A DNA stretch of 64,000 nt from positions 62,001 to 126,000 of the forward strand of contig CAWFEN010000010.1 in assembly GCA_963814865.1 (NCBI GenBank), read 5' to 3'. Positions 37,322-46,882 of the stretch are shown piece after piece. The translations under genes were made by a program, and so were the position numbers. The DNA comes from AP-15 sp963814865. GTDB lineage: Bacteria > Pseudomonadota > Alphaproteobacteria > ATCC43930 > CGMCC-115725. The stretch's first letter is position 1; every line of letters starts with the position of its first letter. Under the pieces are notes generated by a model, which was not told the DNA's origin, made no database searches, and worked only from the letters and a program-made list of their open reading frames with translations.

Positions 37322-39153
37322 CCGGCCGAGGGGCGTGCCGGCCGGATTTGCCGTCGCGCGCGGCGCGCTGCTCGGCCGGCCCTTCGCTGCGGGTCAGGTT
37401 GTAGGCGGTGTTGACCAGCGCCACGTGCGAAAACGCCTGCGGAAAATTGCCGAGCTGGCGCTTTGCGCGCGGGTCGTATTCCTCGGCCAGCAGGCCGACA
37501 TCGTTCGCCAGCCCCAGCAGGCGCTGGAAGAGCTCGCTGCGCTTCGGCGATGCGCCCTTGCAGGACGAGATTGTCGGCGAGCCAGAAGCTGCAGGCGAGA
37601 AACGCCCCCTCGCCCGGCGGCAATCCGTCGACCCCGCTGCCGGTGTGGTAGCGCAGCACGAACCCGTCGACGACGAGGCCGCGCTCGATCGCCGCGACGG
37701 TGCCGATGATGCGCGGGTCGCTCGCCGGCAGAAACCCGACCAGCGGCAGCAGCAGCAGGCTCGCGTCGAGCGCCTTTGAGCCATAGGCCTGGACAAAGCT
37801 GCCGAGAGCGGGATCGAACGCCTGGCGACAGATCTCGGCGTGGATCTCGTCCCGCACCCGCCGCCAGCGCTCGATCAAGCCGCCGCCGCCGGCCTGTTCG
37901 AGGAGCTTGACCGCCCGGTCGAACGCCACCCACGCCAATACCTTCGAGTGGGTGAAATGCTGCGGCGGCCCGCGTACCTCCCAGATGCCTTCATCGGGCT
38001 GGTTCCAGACCGTCGCCAGATGGTCGAGCAGCGCCCGCCCGATCGGGGCGGCGCGTTCGGCCGGGGGCAGTCCGTGCAGCGAGCCGTGATACAGCGCATC
38101 GACGACTTCGCCGTACACGTCGAGCTGGGTCTGGTCGACGGCGCCGTTGCCGATGCGGACCGGCCGAGATTCTTCGTACCCGGGCAGCCAGGGCACTTCC
38201 CATTCGGTCAGGCGGCGCTCGCCGGCGATCCCGTAAATGACTTGCAGCTGGTCCGGGCTGCCTGCCACGGCGCGAAACAGCCAGTCCCGCCAGTCCCGCG
38301 CCTCGTCGTAATAGCCGCCATGCATCAGCGCCAGCAGGGTGAACGTCGCGTCGCGCAGCCAGCAAAACCGGTAATCCCAATTGCGGGCGCCGCCGAGCTG
38401 CTCGGGCAGCGAGGTCGTCGGCGCGGCGACGATGCCGCCGGTCGGCGCGTAGGTCAGCCCTTTCAACACGACCAGCGAGCGCTTGACCATATCGGTCCAC
38501 GGTCCCGCGGCGGCGCACCGGTCGGACCACCGGTGCCAGAATGTTTCGGCGTCTTCCAGCGCGCGTTCGGGATCGATCGGCCGCGGCGGCGGCAAATGAG
38601 AGGGTCCCCAGCTCAGCGTGAAGGGCACCGTCGCGCCGGCGCCGACGGTGAATTCCCCGACCGTCTTCATGTCCTCGCCGCGCAGCGGCGCCGGCGTGCG
38701 CAGCACCACCCTGTCCGGCCCGCCGATCGCCGATATGCCGCCTTCCGGCAGCCGCTCGACCCACGGCACCACGGCGCCATACTCGAAGCGCAGGATGAAT
38801 TCAGTACGCATCGCGACATTCCCGCGCAGGCCTCGGACCAGACGCACGAGGTGCGAGGGAGAGTGGTGCGGCCGCATCAAATCGATCAGCGCGACGCTGC
38901 CCTCGGCGGTCTCGAACACGGTTTCAAGCACCAGCGAGGCGCCGCGATACCGGCGCGTCACCCGAGCCGCGGGGTCGACCGGCGCGATCAGCCAGCGGCC
39001 GTGCTCGGGCTCGCCGAGGAGCGCCGCGAAGCAGGCGGCGGAGTTGAATCGCGGCAGGCACAGCCAGTCGATCGAACCGTTGCGGCCGACGAGCGCCGCG
39101 GTGGCGCAATCGCCGATCAGCGCGTAGTCCTCGATTCGCAGTTTTTTTGCCAT
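37305..39153 (-). CDS. Glycoside hydrolase family 15 (glucoamylase/trehalase-like), one frameshift
   Basis: The ATG at 39153 (with a run of seven A in the first codons) gives MAKKLRIEDYALIGDCATAAL, GSIDWLCLPRFNSAACFAALLG, the (alpha/alpha)6-barrel with the catalytic-region motif NWDYRFCWLRDATFTLLAL, and GIWEVRGPPQHFTHSKVLAWVAFDRA, all typical of the bacterial GH15 trehalase/glucoamylase group. At about 37560 the frame shifts by one base; the next frame carries ELFQRLLGLANDVGLLAEEY, GNFPQAFSHVALVNTAYNLT to the stop at 37305. The joined length is about 615 aa. The enzyme would release glucose from trehalose or alpha-glucans. Confidence 0.85.
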
Positions 39154-39509
39154 CCATCCATTCCCGCGCCGCAAAAGGTCGGCCTTCAATATGGTAACGG
39201 CCTCGCGCCGACAGCGATCCAGGGGCATTTCCGGGCCCCGCCGCGGCACTCCTGTGAACTCGATCATAGATTTGTCGACGCAGGCGGCGAAATCGTTACA
39301 AGAGAGCGCGTCCGCAAACGCGGGCTTGTCGGAGCCATCGGGACGACCTACCTGCTCCCCGATAAGGCGGGTCGGTGGGCGCCGAACCGGGGGATCGTCC
39401 GTCATCGCGGCTGCGTGGACGCGATGGGCAGGACGACGGCCGCAGCAAGCTCGCCCCGGGCCAACGGCATCCATTGCAGGCGCGGTATGGGCGAGCCGGG
39501 AGTTCGAAG
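39154..39509. other. Intergenic stretch, nothing recognised
   Basis: Between GH15 (minus) and the MlaC-like gene (plus) I see no gene, RNA or repeat; it should hold both promoters. Confidence 0.4.
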
Positions 39510-40157
39510 ATGAGCAAGCTGGTCGGGCTTCTGGCCCGGATAGAAAAGATCACGAGGCTGTGCCTCGCCCTGTTGCTGGCGGGCGGCACCGTTGCCGCCG
39601 GCGCGCTGCCGGCCGGCCCGCAGGACAGCGTCCGCAGCTTCTACAACGTCTTGCTCGAAACCATGAAGAATGCCCAGGCGCTCGGCGAAGGCGGGCGCTA
39701 TGCGGCACTCTCGCCCGTCGTCCACCGGGTGTTCGACCTGCCTTTCATGGCCCGGCTGGCAGTTGGCCCGGCCTGGCAGAATTTCACCCCGAACCAGCGC
39801 CAGCAGGTGACGGAGGCGTTTGGACGCTACGTCTCGGCGACCTACGCCGACCGGTTCGGCAGCTATTCGGGCGAGGCTCTGCAGGTCACCGGCGAGCGGC
39901 CCTACGGTGCCGGGGCGATCGTGCAGACCCGGATCGTGAAACCCAACACCGACCCGGTATCGATCGACTATCTGATGCAGCAGAACCAAGGTGCGTGGCA
40001 GGTCTCCGACGTCTATCTCGACGGCACGATCAGCCAGCTCGCGACCCAGCGCTCGGAGTTCCAATCGATCCTGCGCCGGCAAGGCGTGGATGGCTTGATT
40101 TCAGCGCTGGACCACAAGGTCGACCTGCTGACGAGCAGCATGGCGAGGTCGCAATAG
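39510..40157 (+). CDS. MlaC/HpnM-type periplasmic lipid-binding protein
   Basis: The 215-aa product has an N-terminal signal (about 1-35, LCLALLLAGGTVAAGALPAG) and the MlaC/Ttg2D fold: SVRSFYNVLLETMKNAQALG, HRVFDLPFMARLAVGPAWQ, FTPNQRQQVTEAFGRYVSATYADRF and WQVSDVYLDGTISQLATQRSEF. MlaC shuttles phospholipid between outer and inner membrane; HpnM is the hopanoid-cluster relative. No mlaDEF or hpn genes are near, so the role is open. Confidence 0.82.
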   Translation: MSKLVGLLARIEKITRLCLALLLAGGTVAAGALPAGPQDSVRSFYNVLLETMKNAQALGEGGRYAALSPVVHRVFDLPFMARLAVGPAWQNFTPNQRQQVTEAFGRYVSATYADRFGSYSGEALQVTGERPYGAGAIVQTRIVKPNTDPVSIDYLMQQNQGAWQVSDVYLDGTISQLATQRSEFQSILRRQGVDGLISALDHKVDLLTSSMARSQ

Positions 40158-40362
40158 CGCGGCGCGGCTTTGGCCGGCGGTCCGGCGCCGGCAGGCGGAT
40201 CGAGCAACGGGCCGAGTTCCGGCCGGATCACCCTTGCAGAGCTGGACCGCGAGGGCGCTGGTGACCAGCAGGCCTGACGGGCGATCGTAAAATGGGCGTC
40301 GCCGGGCGCGAGGCGGTGAGGGGATGCCGCACCCGTGCGCGACCAGCTGGCAGGCCGGGGGG

Positions 40363-40617
40363 TCAGCCGCCGCCGATCTTCGGGATCAGGTAGATTTCGC
40401 TCTCGGGGTTGAGCGGCGCCAGATAGGCGTCCTGAAAGATCTCGCCATCGATCGCCACCGCCATCCCCTCCTCGACCTGATGGCCGAGGCCGGGGAAGCG
40501 GCGGTCGAGTTCTAGGATCAGGCGGCGGAAATTATTCGCCTCCACGTCGAATTCGGAGACGCCGCCGGTAAACCGGCGAGCGCTCGATCCCGAAATAACG
40601 ACGTGGGGCATCTTCAA
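40363..40617 (-). CDS. MoaD/ThiS-like ubiquitin-fold sulfur carrier
   Basis: The 84-aa product has the ubiquitin-like fold of MoaD/ThiS (RRFTGGVSEFDVEANNFRRL, LGHQVEEGMAVAIDGEI) and ends PKIGGG. The terminal Gly-Gly is adenylated and thiocarboxylated to carry sulfur for molybdopterin or thiamine. It lies 48 bp downstream of a molybdenum hydroxylase operon on the same strand, so a specialised role in cofactor sulfuration is possible. The first two ATG codons are two residues apart. Confidence 0.7.
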   Translation of the reverse strand: MKMPHVVISGSSARRFTGGVSEFDVEANNFRRLILELDRRFPGLGHQVEEGMAVAIDGEIFQDAYLAPLNPESEIYLIPKIGGG

Positions 40618-40665
40618 TACTCCGGTCTCGTCACGTCCCCGAAGACCGTAAACGGCGGCACCGAG

Positions 40666-42957
40666 TTACTCCGCTGCCTGACGCACCGGCTCTTCTGCGT
40701 CGATCGCCTCGCGCAGCCTGGGCGGCGACATCGGCAGGTCGCGCATCCGCACCCCGGTCGCGGCGGCGATCGCATTGGCGACCGCGGCCATCGGCGGCAC
40801 GATCGGCACCTCGCCGACGCCGCGGGCGCCGAAAGGATGGCGCGGGTTCGGCACCTCGACCATGACCGCATCGATCATCGGCACATCGGGCGCCACCGGA
40901 CAGCGGTAATCGAGAAAGCCAGGGTTCTCCAGGCGCCCGTCCTTGTCGTAGATGTACTCCTCGTTCAACGCCCAGCCGATGCCCTGGGTCACCCCGCCCT
41001 GGATCTGGCCTTCGACATAGGAGGGATGGATCGCCCGGCCGACATCCTGGATCGCGGTATAGCGCAGGATCTTGACGTAGCCGGTTTCCTTATCGACCTC
41101 GACATCGCAGATGTGCGTGGCAAAGCCGGGGCCCGCCCCTTGCGCGTTGATCGAGATCTCGGCGCTGATCGGGCCGCCGGTGCGTCCCGCTTTGAGGGCG
41201 ATCTCCGCGAGCGGCAGCGGCTCGAAGCTGCCGGCATTGGCGCCGGCGGGATAGGCGCAGCCATCCTTCCACTCGACCGCGTCGGGGCTGATGTCCCAGA
41301 TCATCGCGGCGCGCTTCCGCAGCTCCTCGACGACCTTCTCGGCGGCCTGGGTCGTGGCCATGCCGGTCGCAAAGGTGACGCGGCTGCCGCCGGTCAGGAA
41401 CGAAAAGCCGATCGAGCTGGTGTCGGCGACGATCGGGCGCACGCGCTCGACCGGAATACCCAGGATCTCTGCCGCCATCATCGCCATCGAGGCGCGCGAG
41501 CCGCCGATATCCGGGGTCCCGACGGCAACGACCGCAGTCCCGTCCTCGTTGATATGGCAGGCAGCGCTCGACTCGCCGCCGATGTTGAACCAGAAGCCCG
41601 AGGCGACGCCGCGGCCCTGGTTGGGGCCGAGCTTTTCCTGCAGATGCGGGTGGTTCTTCGCCGCGTCGACGGTCTCGGCGTAGCCGATATTGACATAGGT
41701 CGGCCCGTGCGCCGCCTTGGTGCCGTCCCTGGCGGCATTCTTCTCGCGCAGCAGCAGCGGGTCGATGCCGAGCTGGAGCGCCAGCTCGTCCAGGCAGCTT
41801 TCGACGCCGAAGGATGAGATCGGCGCACCCGGCGCGCGGTAGGCCGCCACCTTCGGCCGGTTCGAGACGACATCGTAGCCGACGATGTTGACGTTCGGGA
41901 TGTCGTACATCGCAAAGCCGCACATGCAGCCCGGTCCCACCGGCGAGCCCGGAAAGGCGCCGGCCTGGTATTTGAGCGCGAGGTCGGCGGCGACGATCGT
42001 GCCATCCTTCTTGGCGCCGATCTTGACCTCGATGACCCCGCCCGAGGTCGGCCCGGTGCCGCGGAACACCTCCTCCCGGCTCATCACCATCTTGATCGGC
42101 CGGCCGGATTTCCGCGCCAGCGCCAGGGCGAGCGGTTCGAGATAGACGAGCGTCTTGCCGCCGAAGCCGCCGCCGATCTCGGCCGGGATCGCGCGGATGT
42201 TCGAGATGTCGATGCCGAGCAGTTTGGCGCAATAGGCGCGGACCATGAACTGGCCCTGGCTCGAACTCCAGATCGTGCACTGGTCGTCGGCGGCGACCGA
42301 GACGACGCAGGCATGCGGCTCGATATAGCCCTGGTGCACGGGCTTGGTCGTATAGCGGCGCTCGATGATGATTTCGGCCGCGCGGAACCCGGCCGCTGCA
42401 TCGCCTTTGGTGAACGCGACCCGCTTGGCAATGTTGGAGGGGTGGGTCGGCTTCGGGTCGACGCCCTGCGTGAACAGATCGTCATGCAGCAATGGCGCGT
42501 CGGGCTGCATCGCCTCTTCGACATCGATGACGTGCGGCAGTACGTGATAGTCGACCTCGATCAGCTCGCACGCCTGCTCGGCGATCGCTTGGGAGGTCGC
42601 GGCGACGGCGGCGACCGCATGGCCGTCGTAAAGAGCCTTTTCGCGCGCCATGCAGTTGCGCGACAGGTCGCGGAAGTTCATCGGCCCTTCGCCGACAAAC
42701 GCTTCTTCCGACGCGATCGGCGGGAAATCCTCCCAGGTGATCACCGCCTTGACGCCGGGCAGGGCGCGCGCCTTCTCCGTATTGATCGACAGGATGCGGG
42801 CATGCGCGTGCGGGCTGCGCTTGACCTTGCCCCACAGCATGCCGGGCATCACCATGTCGGCGCCGAAATTAGCTCGCCCGGTGACCTTGTCGACGCCATC
42901 GGGCCGGATCGGACGGGTGCCGACGATCTTCTGAAATTCCTTCGCGATATACGTCAT
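40666..42957 (-). CDS. Molybdenum hydroxylase large subunit (CoxL/XdhB family), copy B
   Basis: The 763-aa product starts MTYIAKEFQKIVGTRPIRP behind a GAATGAGG site. It carries both halves of the Mo-cofactor domain: AEIGGGFGGKTLVYLEPLAL, MSREEVFRGTGPTSGG, the active-site loop VAAYRAPGAPISSFGVESC, GGSRVTFATGMA, and the C-terminal catalytic Glu in RGVGEVPIVPPMAAVANAI. It hydroxylates a substrate at the Mo centre using water, passing electrons to 2Fe-2S and FAD subunits. It is intact, exactly as long as copy C, and lies 114 bp downstream of it, separated by a REP-like pair. Confidence 0.9.
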   Translation of the reverse strand: MTYIAKEFQKIVGTRPIRPDGVDKVTGRANFGADMVMPGMLWGKVKRSPHAHARILSINTEKARALPGVKAVITWEDFPPIASEEAFVGEGPMNFRDLSRNCMAREKALYDGHAVAAVAATSQAIAEQACELIEVDYHVLPHVIDVEEAMQPDAPLLHDDLFTQGVDPKPTHPSNIAKRVAFTKGDAAAGFRAAEIIIERRYTTKPVHQGYIEPHACVVSVAADDQCTIWSSSQGQFMVRAYCAKLLGIDISNIRAIPAEIGGGFGGKTLVYLEPLALALARKSGRPIKMVMSREEVFRGTGPTSGGVIEVKIGAKKDGTIVAADLALKYQAGAFPGSPVGPGCMCGFAMYDIPNVNIVGYDVVSNRPKVAAYRAPGAPISSFGVESCLDELALQLGIDPLLLREKNAARDGTKAAHGPTYVNIGYAETVDAAKNHPHLQEKLGPNQGRGVASGFWFNIGGESSAACHINEDGTAVVAVGTPDIGGSRASMAMMAAEILGIPVERVRPIVADTSSIGFSFLTGGSRVTFATGMATTQAAEKVVEELRKRAAMIWDISPDAVEWKDGCAYPAGANAGSFEPLPLAEIALKAGRTGGPISAEISINAQGAGPGFATHICDVEVDKETGYVKILRYTAIQDVGRAIHPSYVEGQIQGGVTQGIGWALNEEYIYDKDGRLENPGFLDYRCPVAPDVPMIDAVMVEVPNPRHPFGARGVGEVPIVPPMAAVANAIAAATGVRMRDLPMSPPRLREAIDAEEPVRQAAE

Positions 42958-42980
42958 GACAACCTCATTCCTGTTCCAAC

Positions 42981-43061
42981 CGTCGCCCCGCAAAAGCGGG
43001 AGCCCAGGTGCAACCGGCAAATCGGTGCCGGTTCTGGATCCTCGCTTTCGCGGGAATGACG
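42981..43061. repeat. Pair of inverted REP-like elements
   Basis: Between the two large-subunit genes lie two 28-bp elements in opposite orientation: 42981-43008 (CGTCGCCCCGC, AAAA, GCGGGAGCCCAGG) and 43034-43061 (CTGGATCCTCGC, TTTC, GCGGGAATGACG). They match each other as reverse complements over most positions and each forms a CCCGC/GCGGG hairpin. The layout is like a bacterial interspersed mosaic element and could attenuate expression of copy B. Confidence 0.65.
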
Positions 43062-43071
43062 GGATTAATCC

Positions 43072-45363
43072 CTATTCCGCCGCCTGGCGCATCGGCTCCG
43101 AATGGTCGATCGCGGCCAGCACTCGCGGCGGCGACATCGGCAGATCGCGCAGCCGGATCCCGGTCGCATCGGCGATCGCGTTGGCGACCGCCGCCATCGG
43201 CGGCACGATCGGCACCTCGCCGACGCCGCGGGCGCCGAACGGATGGCGCGGGTTCGGCACCTCGACCATGACCGTGTCGATCATCGGCATGTCGGACGCG
43301 ACCGGAACCCGATAATCGAGGAAGCCGGGATTTTCGAGACGGCCATCCTTGTCGTAGATGTATTCCTCGCTGAGCGCCCAGCCGACCCCTTGGGCCACCC
43401 CGCCCTGCATCTGCCCTTCGACATAGGAGGGATGGATCGCGCGGCCGACATCCTGGATCGCGGTGTAGCGCAGGATCTTGACGTGGCCGGTCTCCGGGTC
43501 GACCTCGACATCGCAGATATGGGTCGTGAAGCCCGGCCCCTGGCCTTGCGCGTTGATCTGCACCTCGGCGCTGATCGGGCCGCCGGTACGCGCCGATTTG
43601 GCGGCGAGCTCGGCCAAGGGCAGCGGCTCGAAGCCGCCGGCATTGGCGCCGGCCGGGAATGCTTTCCCGTCCTTCCACTCGACCGCCTCGGGGCTGATGT
43701 CCCACATCACCGCGGCGCGTTTTTTCAGCTCTTCGACGATCTTTTCGGTCGCCTGCGTCACCGCCATGCCGCCGGCAAAGGTGACGCGGCTGCCGCCGGT
43801 CGAGGCGCTGAAGCCGATCGCCGTGGTATCGCCGACGACCGGGCGCACGCTTTCGAACGGAACCCCCAGCACCTCGGCCACCATCATCGCCATCGAGGCG
43901 CGCGAGCCGCCGATGTCCGGATGTCCTTCGGTCACCGTGACCGTGCCATCCTCGTTGACATGCACGGCGGCGCTCGATTCGCCGCCGGCATTGTGCCAGA
44001 AGCCCGAGGCGACGCCGCGGCCCTGGTTGGGTCCGAGCGGGACTTTGTACTGGGCGTGCGCTTTCGCTTCTTCGATGGTCCTCATATAGCCGATGTTGGT
44101 CCAGGTCGGTCCGTGCGCGGATTTGGTGCCGTCATGCGCGCCGTTGATTTCGCGCAATGCCAGCGGATCGATGCCGAGCTCGCGGGCCAGCTCGTCGAGG
44201 CAGCTCTCGACCGCGAACGAGCCGATCGGTGCGCCCGGCGCCCGATACGCCGCGACCTTGGGACGGTTGCACAGCACATCGTAGCCGGTGACCAGCACGT
44301 TCGGCAGGTCGTAGGGCGCCATCCCGCAGATGCAGCCCTGCTGGACCGGCGAGCCCGGGAATGCACCCGACTGGTATTTGAGGACGGCCTGAGCGGCGAC
44401 GACGCGGCCGTCCTTCTTGGCGCCGAGCTTGACGTCGATGACCGCGCCCGAGGTCGGCCCGGTGGCGCGGAACACCTCCTCGCGGCTCATCACGATCTTG
44501 ACCGCCCGGCCCGATTTCTTCGACAGCATATAGGCCAGGGGCTCGAGATAGACGATCGTCTTGCCGCCGAAGCCGCCGCCGATCTCGGCCGGGATCGCGC
44601 GAATATTGGCGATGTCGGCACCGACGATCCGCGAAGTATAGCCGCGGACCATGAACTGGCCCTGGCTCGAGCTCCAGATCGTGGTCTGGCCGTCCGCCGC
44701 CACCGCGACGACGCAGGCATGCGGCTCGATATAGCCCTGGTGCACCGGCTTGGTCGTATAGCGCCGCTCGATCACGATTTCGGCCTCGGCAAAGCCGGCC
44801 TCGACATCGCCTTTGGCAAAGCGCACGACCTTGGCAATGTTGGAGGGCTTGGTCGGCTTGGGCTCGACCCCCGCGGTAAAGATGTCGTCGTGCAATAACG
44901 GCGCGTCCGGCGCCATCGCCGCCTCGACATCCATGACGTGCGGCAATACCTCGTACGCGACCTCGATCAGGTCGAGCGCCTGTTCGGCGATCGCCGGGGA
45001 AATTGCTGCGACCGCGGCGACCGCATGACCCTCGTAGAGCGCCTTGCCCTGGGCCATGCAATTGCGCGACAGGTCGCGAAGATTGGCCGGGGCGGCGCCG
45101 ATAAACGCCCTGTCCGGCGTCACGTCGGGGAAATCGGCGCGGGTGATCACGGCTTTGACGCCGGGCAATGCCATCGCCTTGGCGGTGTCGATCGACAGGA
45201 TGCGCGCATGGGCATGCGGGCTGCGCTTGACCTTGCCCCACAGCATCCCCGGCATCACCATGTCGGCGCCGAAATTGGCGCGGCCGGTGACTTTGTCCAC
45301 ACCATCGGGCCGGATCGGACGGGTGCCGACGACCTTCAGCGACGCTTTTTCGAGATACGACAT
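43072..45363 (-). CDS. Molybdenum hydroxylase large subunit (CoxL/XdhB family), copy C
   Basis: The 763-aa product (MSYLEKASLKVVGTRPIRP) has the same domain order and motifs as copy B: AEIGGGFGGKTIVYLEPLA, VAAYRAPGAPIGSFAVESC and RGVGEVPIVPPMAAVANAI. The AYRAPG loop is like that of 4-hydroxybenzoyl-CoA reductase and N-heteroaromatic dehydrogenase relatives, not the Cys-containing AYRCSFR of form I CO dehydrogenase. Its ATG shares one base with the stop of the 2Fe-2S subunit, so it is the translationally coupled large subunit of the operon. Confidence 0.9.
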   Translation of the reverse strand: MSYLEKASLKVVGTRPIRPDGVDKVTGRANFGADMVMPGMLWGKVKRSPHAHARILSIDTAKAMALPGVKAVITRADFPDVTPDRAFIGAAPANLRDLSRNCMAQGKALYEGHAVAAVAAISPAIAEQALDLIEVAYEVLPHVMDVEAAMAPDAPLLHDDIFTAGVEPKPTKPSNIAKVVRFAKGDVEAGFAEAEIVIERRYTTKPVHQGYIEPHACVVAVAADGQTTIWSSSQGQFMVRGYTSRIVGADIANIRAIPAEIGGGFGGKTIVYLEPLAYMLSKKSGRAVKIVMSREEVFRATGPTSGAVIDVKLGAKKDGRVVAAQAVLKYQSGAFPGSPVQQGCICGMAPYDLPNVLVTGYDVLCNRPKVAAYRAPGAPIGSFAVESCLDELARELGIDPLALREINGAHDGTKSAHGPTWTNIGYMRTIEEAKAHAQYKVPLGPNQGRGVASGFWHNAGGESSAAVHVNEDGTVTVTEGHPDIGGSRASMAMMVAEVLGVPFESVRPVVGDTTAIGFSASTGGSRVTFAGGMAVTQATEKIVEELKKRAAVMWDISPEAVEWKDGKAFPAGANAGGFEPLPLAELAAKSARTGGPISAEVQINAQGQGPGFTTHICDVEVDPETGHVKILRYTAIQDVGRAIHPSYVEGQMQGGVAQGVGWALSEEYIYDKDGRLENPGFLDYRVPVASDMPMIDTVMVEVPNPRHPFGARGVGEVPIVPPMAAVANAIADATGIRLRDLPMSPPRVLAAIDHSEPMRQAAE

Positions 45364-45845
45364 TATGCTGCCTCCCCTCGCATGACCGCAGCAGCGTCAA
45401 GCACCGCGCGGATGATCTTGTCGTAGCCCGTGCAGCGGCAGAGATTGCCGGCCAGCCAATAGCGGGTTTCTTCTTCGGTCGGGTTCAGATTCTCGTCGAG
45501 CAGCGCCTTGGCGGCGACGATGAACCCGGGTGTGCAGAAGCCGCATTGCAGGGCCGCGTGCTCGAGAAATTTCTGCTGCACCGGGTGCAGATGATCGCCT
45601 TGGGCGATCCCTTCGACGGTCTGGATCTTGCGGCCTTCGGCCTCGGGGCCGAGCATCAGGCACGAGCAGCTGATCCGCCCGTCGACAATGACGGTGCAGG
45701 CGCCGCAATCGCCTGAGCTGCAGCCCTCCTTGGTGCCGGTCAGGTTCAGCTCGTCGCGCAGAACGTCGAGCAGCGTCTGCTGCGGCTCGCACAGAAATTC
45801 GACGGGCTCGCCGTTGATGATCGTCGATACGTGGTGTTTGGCCAT
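45363..45845 (-). CDS. Molybdenum hydroxylase 2Fe-2S subunit (CoxS family)
   Basis: The 160-aa product has both iron-sulfur domains: a plant-ferredoxin-type cluster (GCSSGDCGACTVIV) at about 40-60 and the helical second cluster (QCGFCTPGFIVAAKALL and NLCRCTGYDKIIRAV) in the C-terminal half. It relays electrons from the Mo site to FAD. TAATG overlaps join it to the FAD subunit upstream and to large subunit copy C downstream. Confidence 0.95.
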   Translation of the reverse strand: MAKHHVSTIINGEPVEFLCEPQQTLLDVLRDELNLTGTKEGCSSGDCGACTVIVDGRISCSCLMLGPEAEGRKIQTVEGIAQGDHLHPVQQKFLEHAALQCGFCTPGFIVAAKALLDENLNPTEEETRYWLAGNLCRCTGYDKIIRAVLDAAAVMRGEAA

Positions 45846-46714
45846 TAGCGTGCTCCAGCTCGTTCAAAGGCAATGGCGGCCGCCCGGCGTGCCAGGACGC
45901 CGGCGACCTTGGTGCGGTATTCGATCGTGCCGCGCTTGTCGGTGATCGGCTTGCAGGCGCGCCGCGCCGCGGCATCGAGCGCCGCCAGTGTCGGCTCGTC
46001 GAGCCGATGCCCGATCAGCGCTTTGGCAGCGTCTTCGACGATGAGCTGCGTCGGCGCCACGGCGCCCAGCACGACGCGCGCATCGGTGCATACGCCGCCG
46101 GCATCGAGCGTGACGTTGACGCCGCAGCCGACGACGGCGATGTCCATCTCGGTGCGCGGGATGAAGCGCAAATAGGCGTCGGCCTGGTGCGGCTTTGGTT
46201 TCGGCAGGTGAAACTCGACGATGAACTCGCCCTTGGCGAGCGAGGTCCGGCCCGGCCCGATGACGATCGCCTCGACCAGGGCTTCGCGTTTGCCGCCGGG
46301 GCCGGCGATCACGCAGGTCGCGCGCGCCGCGATCAGCGCCGGCACGCTGTCGGCCGCCGGCGAGGCGTTGCACAGATTGCCGGCGAGCGAGGCGCGTCCC
46401 TGGATCTGCTCCGAGCCGATCAGGTCCATGCCTTCGACGATCCCGGGCCAGGCATGGGTCAAGGCTTCGTTTTCGAAGATCACAGCTCCCGACGTCGCGG
46501 CGCCGACCACAAAGCGATCGTTCTCCTCGCGAATGCCGATCATCCCGGGGATCCGCTTGGTGTCGACGATGATGTCGGGCCGCATCCGGCCCGAGCGCAA
46601 CTGCACCAGAAGATCGGTGCCGCCGGCAAGCACCTTGGCCAGGCCCGAGCTGCCGGCCAGGATCTTGACGGCCTCGTCCACGGTCGTCGGTGCGGTAAAG
46701 CTCAAACTGGGCAT
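45845..46714 (-). CDS. Molybdenum hydroxylase FAD subunit (CoxM family)
   Basis: The 289-aa product is the FAD-binding subunit: the FAD loop VLAGGTDLLVQLRSG and the second FAD site GRASLAGNLCNASPAADSVP are clear, with a C-terminal CO-dehydrogenase flavoprotein domain (about 175-285, RFIPRTEMDIAVVGCGVNV). It is the first gene of the operon; its promoter should lie just above 46714, in the 168 bp before the divergent arfB. Confidence 0.93.
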   Translation of the reverse strand: MPSLSFTAPTTVDEAVKILAGSSGLAKVLAGGTDLLVQLRSGRMRPDIIVDTKRIPGMIGIREENDRFVVGAATSGAVIFENEALTHAWPGIVEGMDLIGSEQIQGRASLAGNLCNASPAADSVPALIAARATCVIAGPGGKREALVEAIVIGPGRTSLAKGEFIVEFHLPKPKPHQADAYLRFIPRTEMDIAVVGCGVNVTLDAGGVCTDARVVLGAVAPTQLIVEDAAKALIGHRLDEPTLAALDAAARRACKPITDKRGTIEYRTKVAGVLARRAAAIAFERAGAR

Positions 46715-46882
46715 GTCAGCTCCTAAATGACGCGGGCAAATTCCCGCTTGCGCACAGCCGCACGATGCAACCCCGATCGCGGGCGCCGGCCGAGCAACGC
46801 GCGATCCTCGATTACACTATGATCCAAGCCGGCGTGAAGCGCTATGTTCGGATGTGCCCGACAACCCGCGCTGCGCCGCACC

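Noticed and set aside
40666..46714. Form I aerobic CO dehydrogenase (coxMSL)
   Set aside because: The large subunits have AYRAPGAP in place of the AYRCSFR active-site loop, so CO oxidation is not supported.
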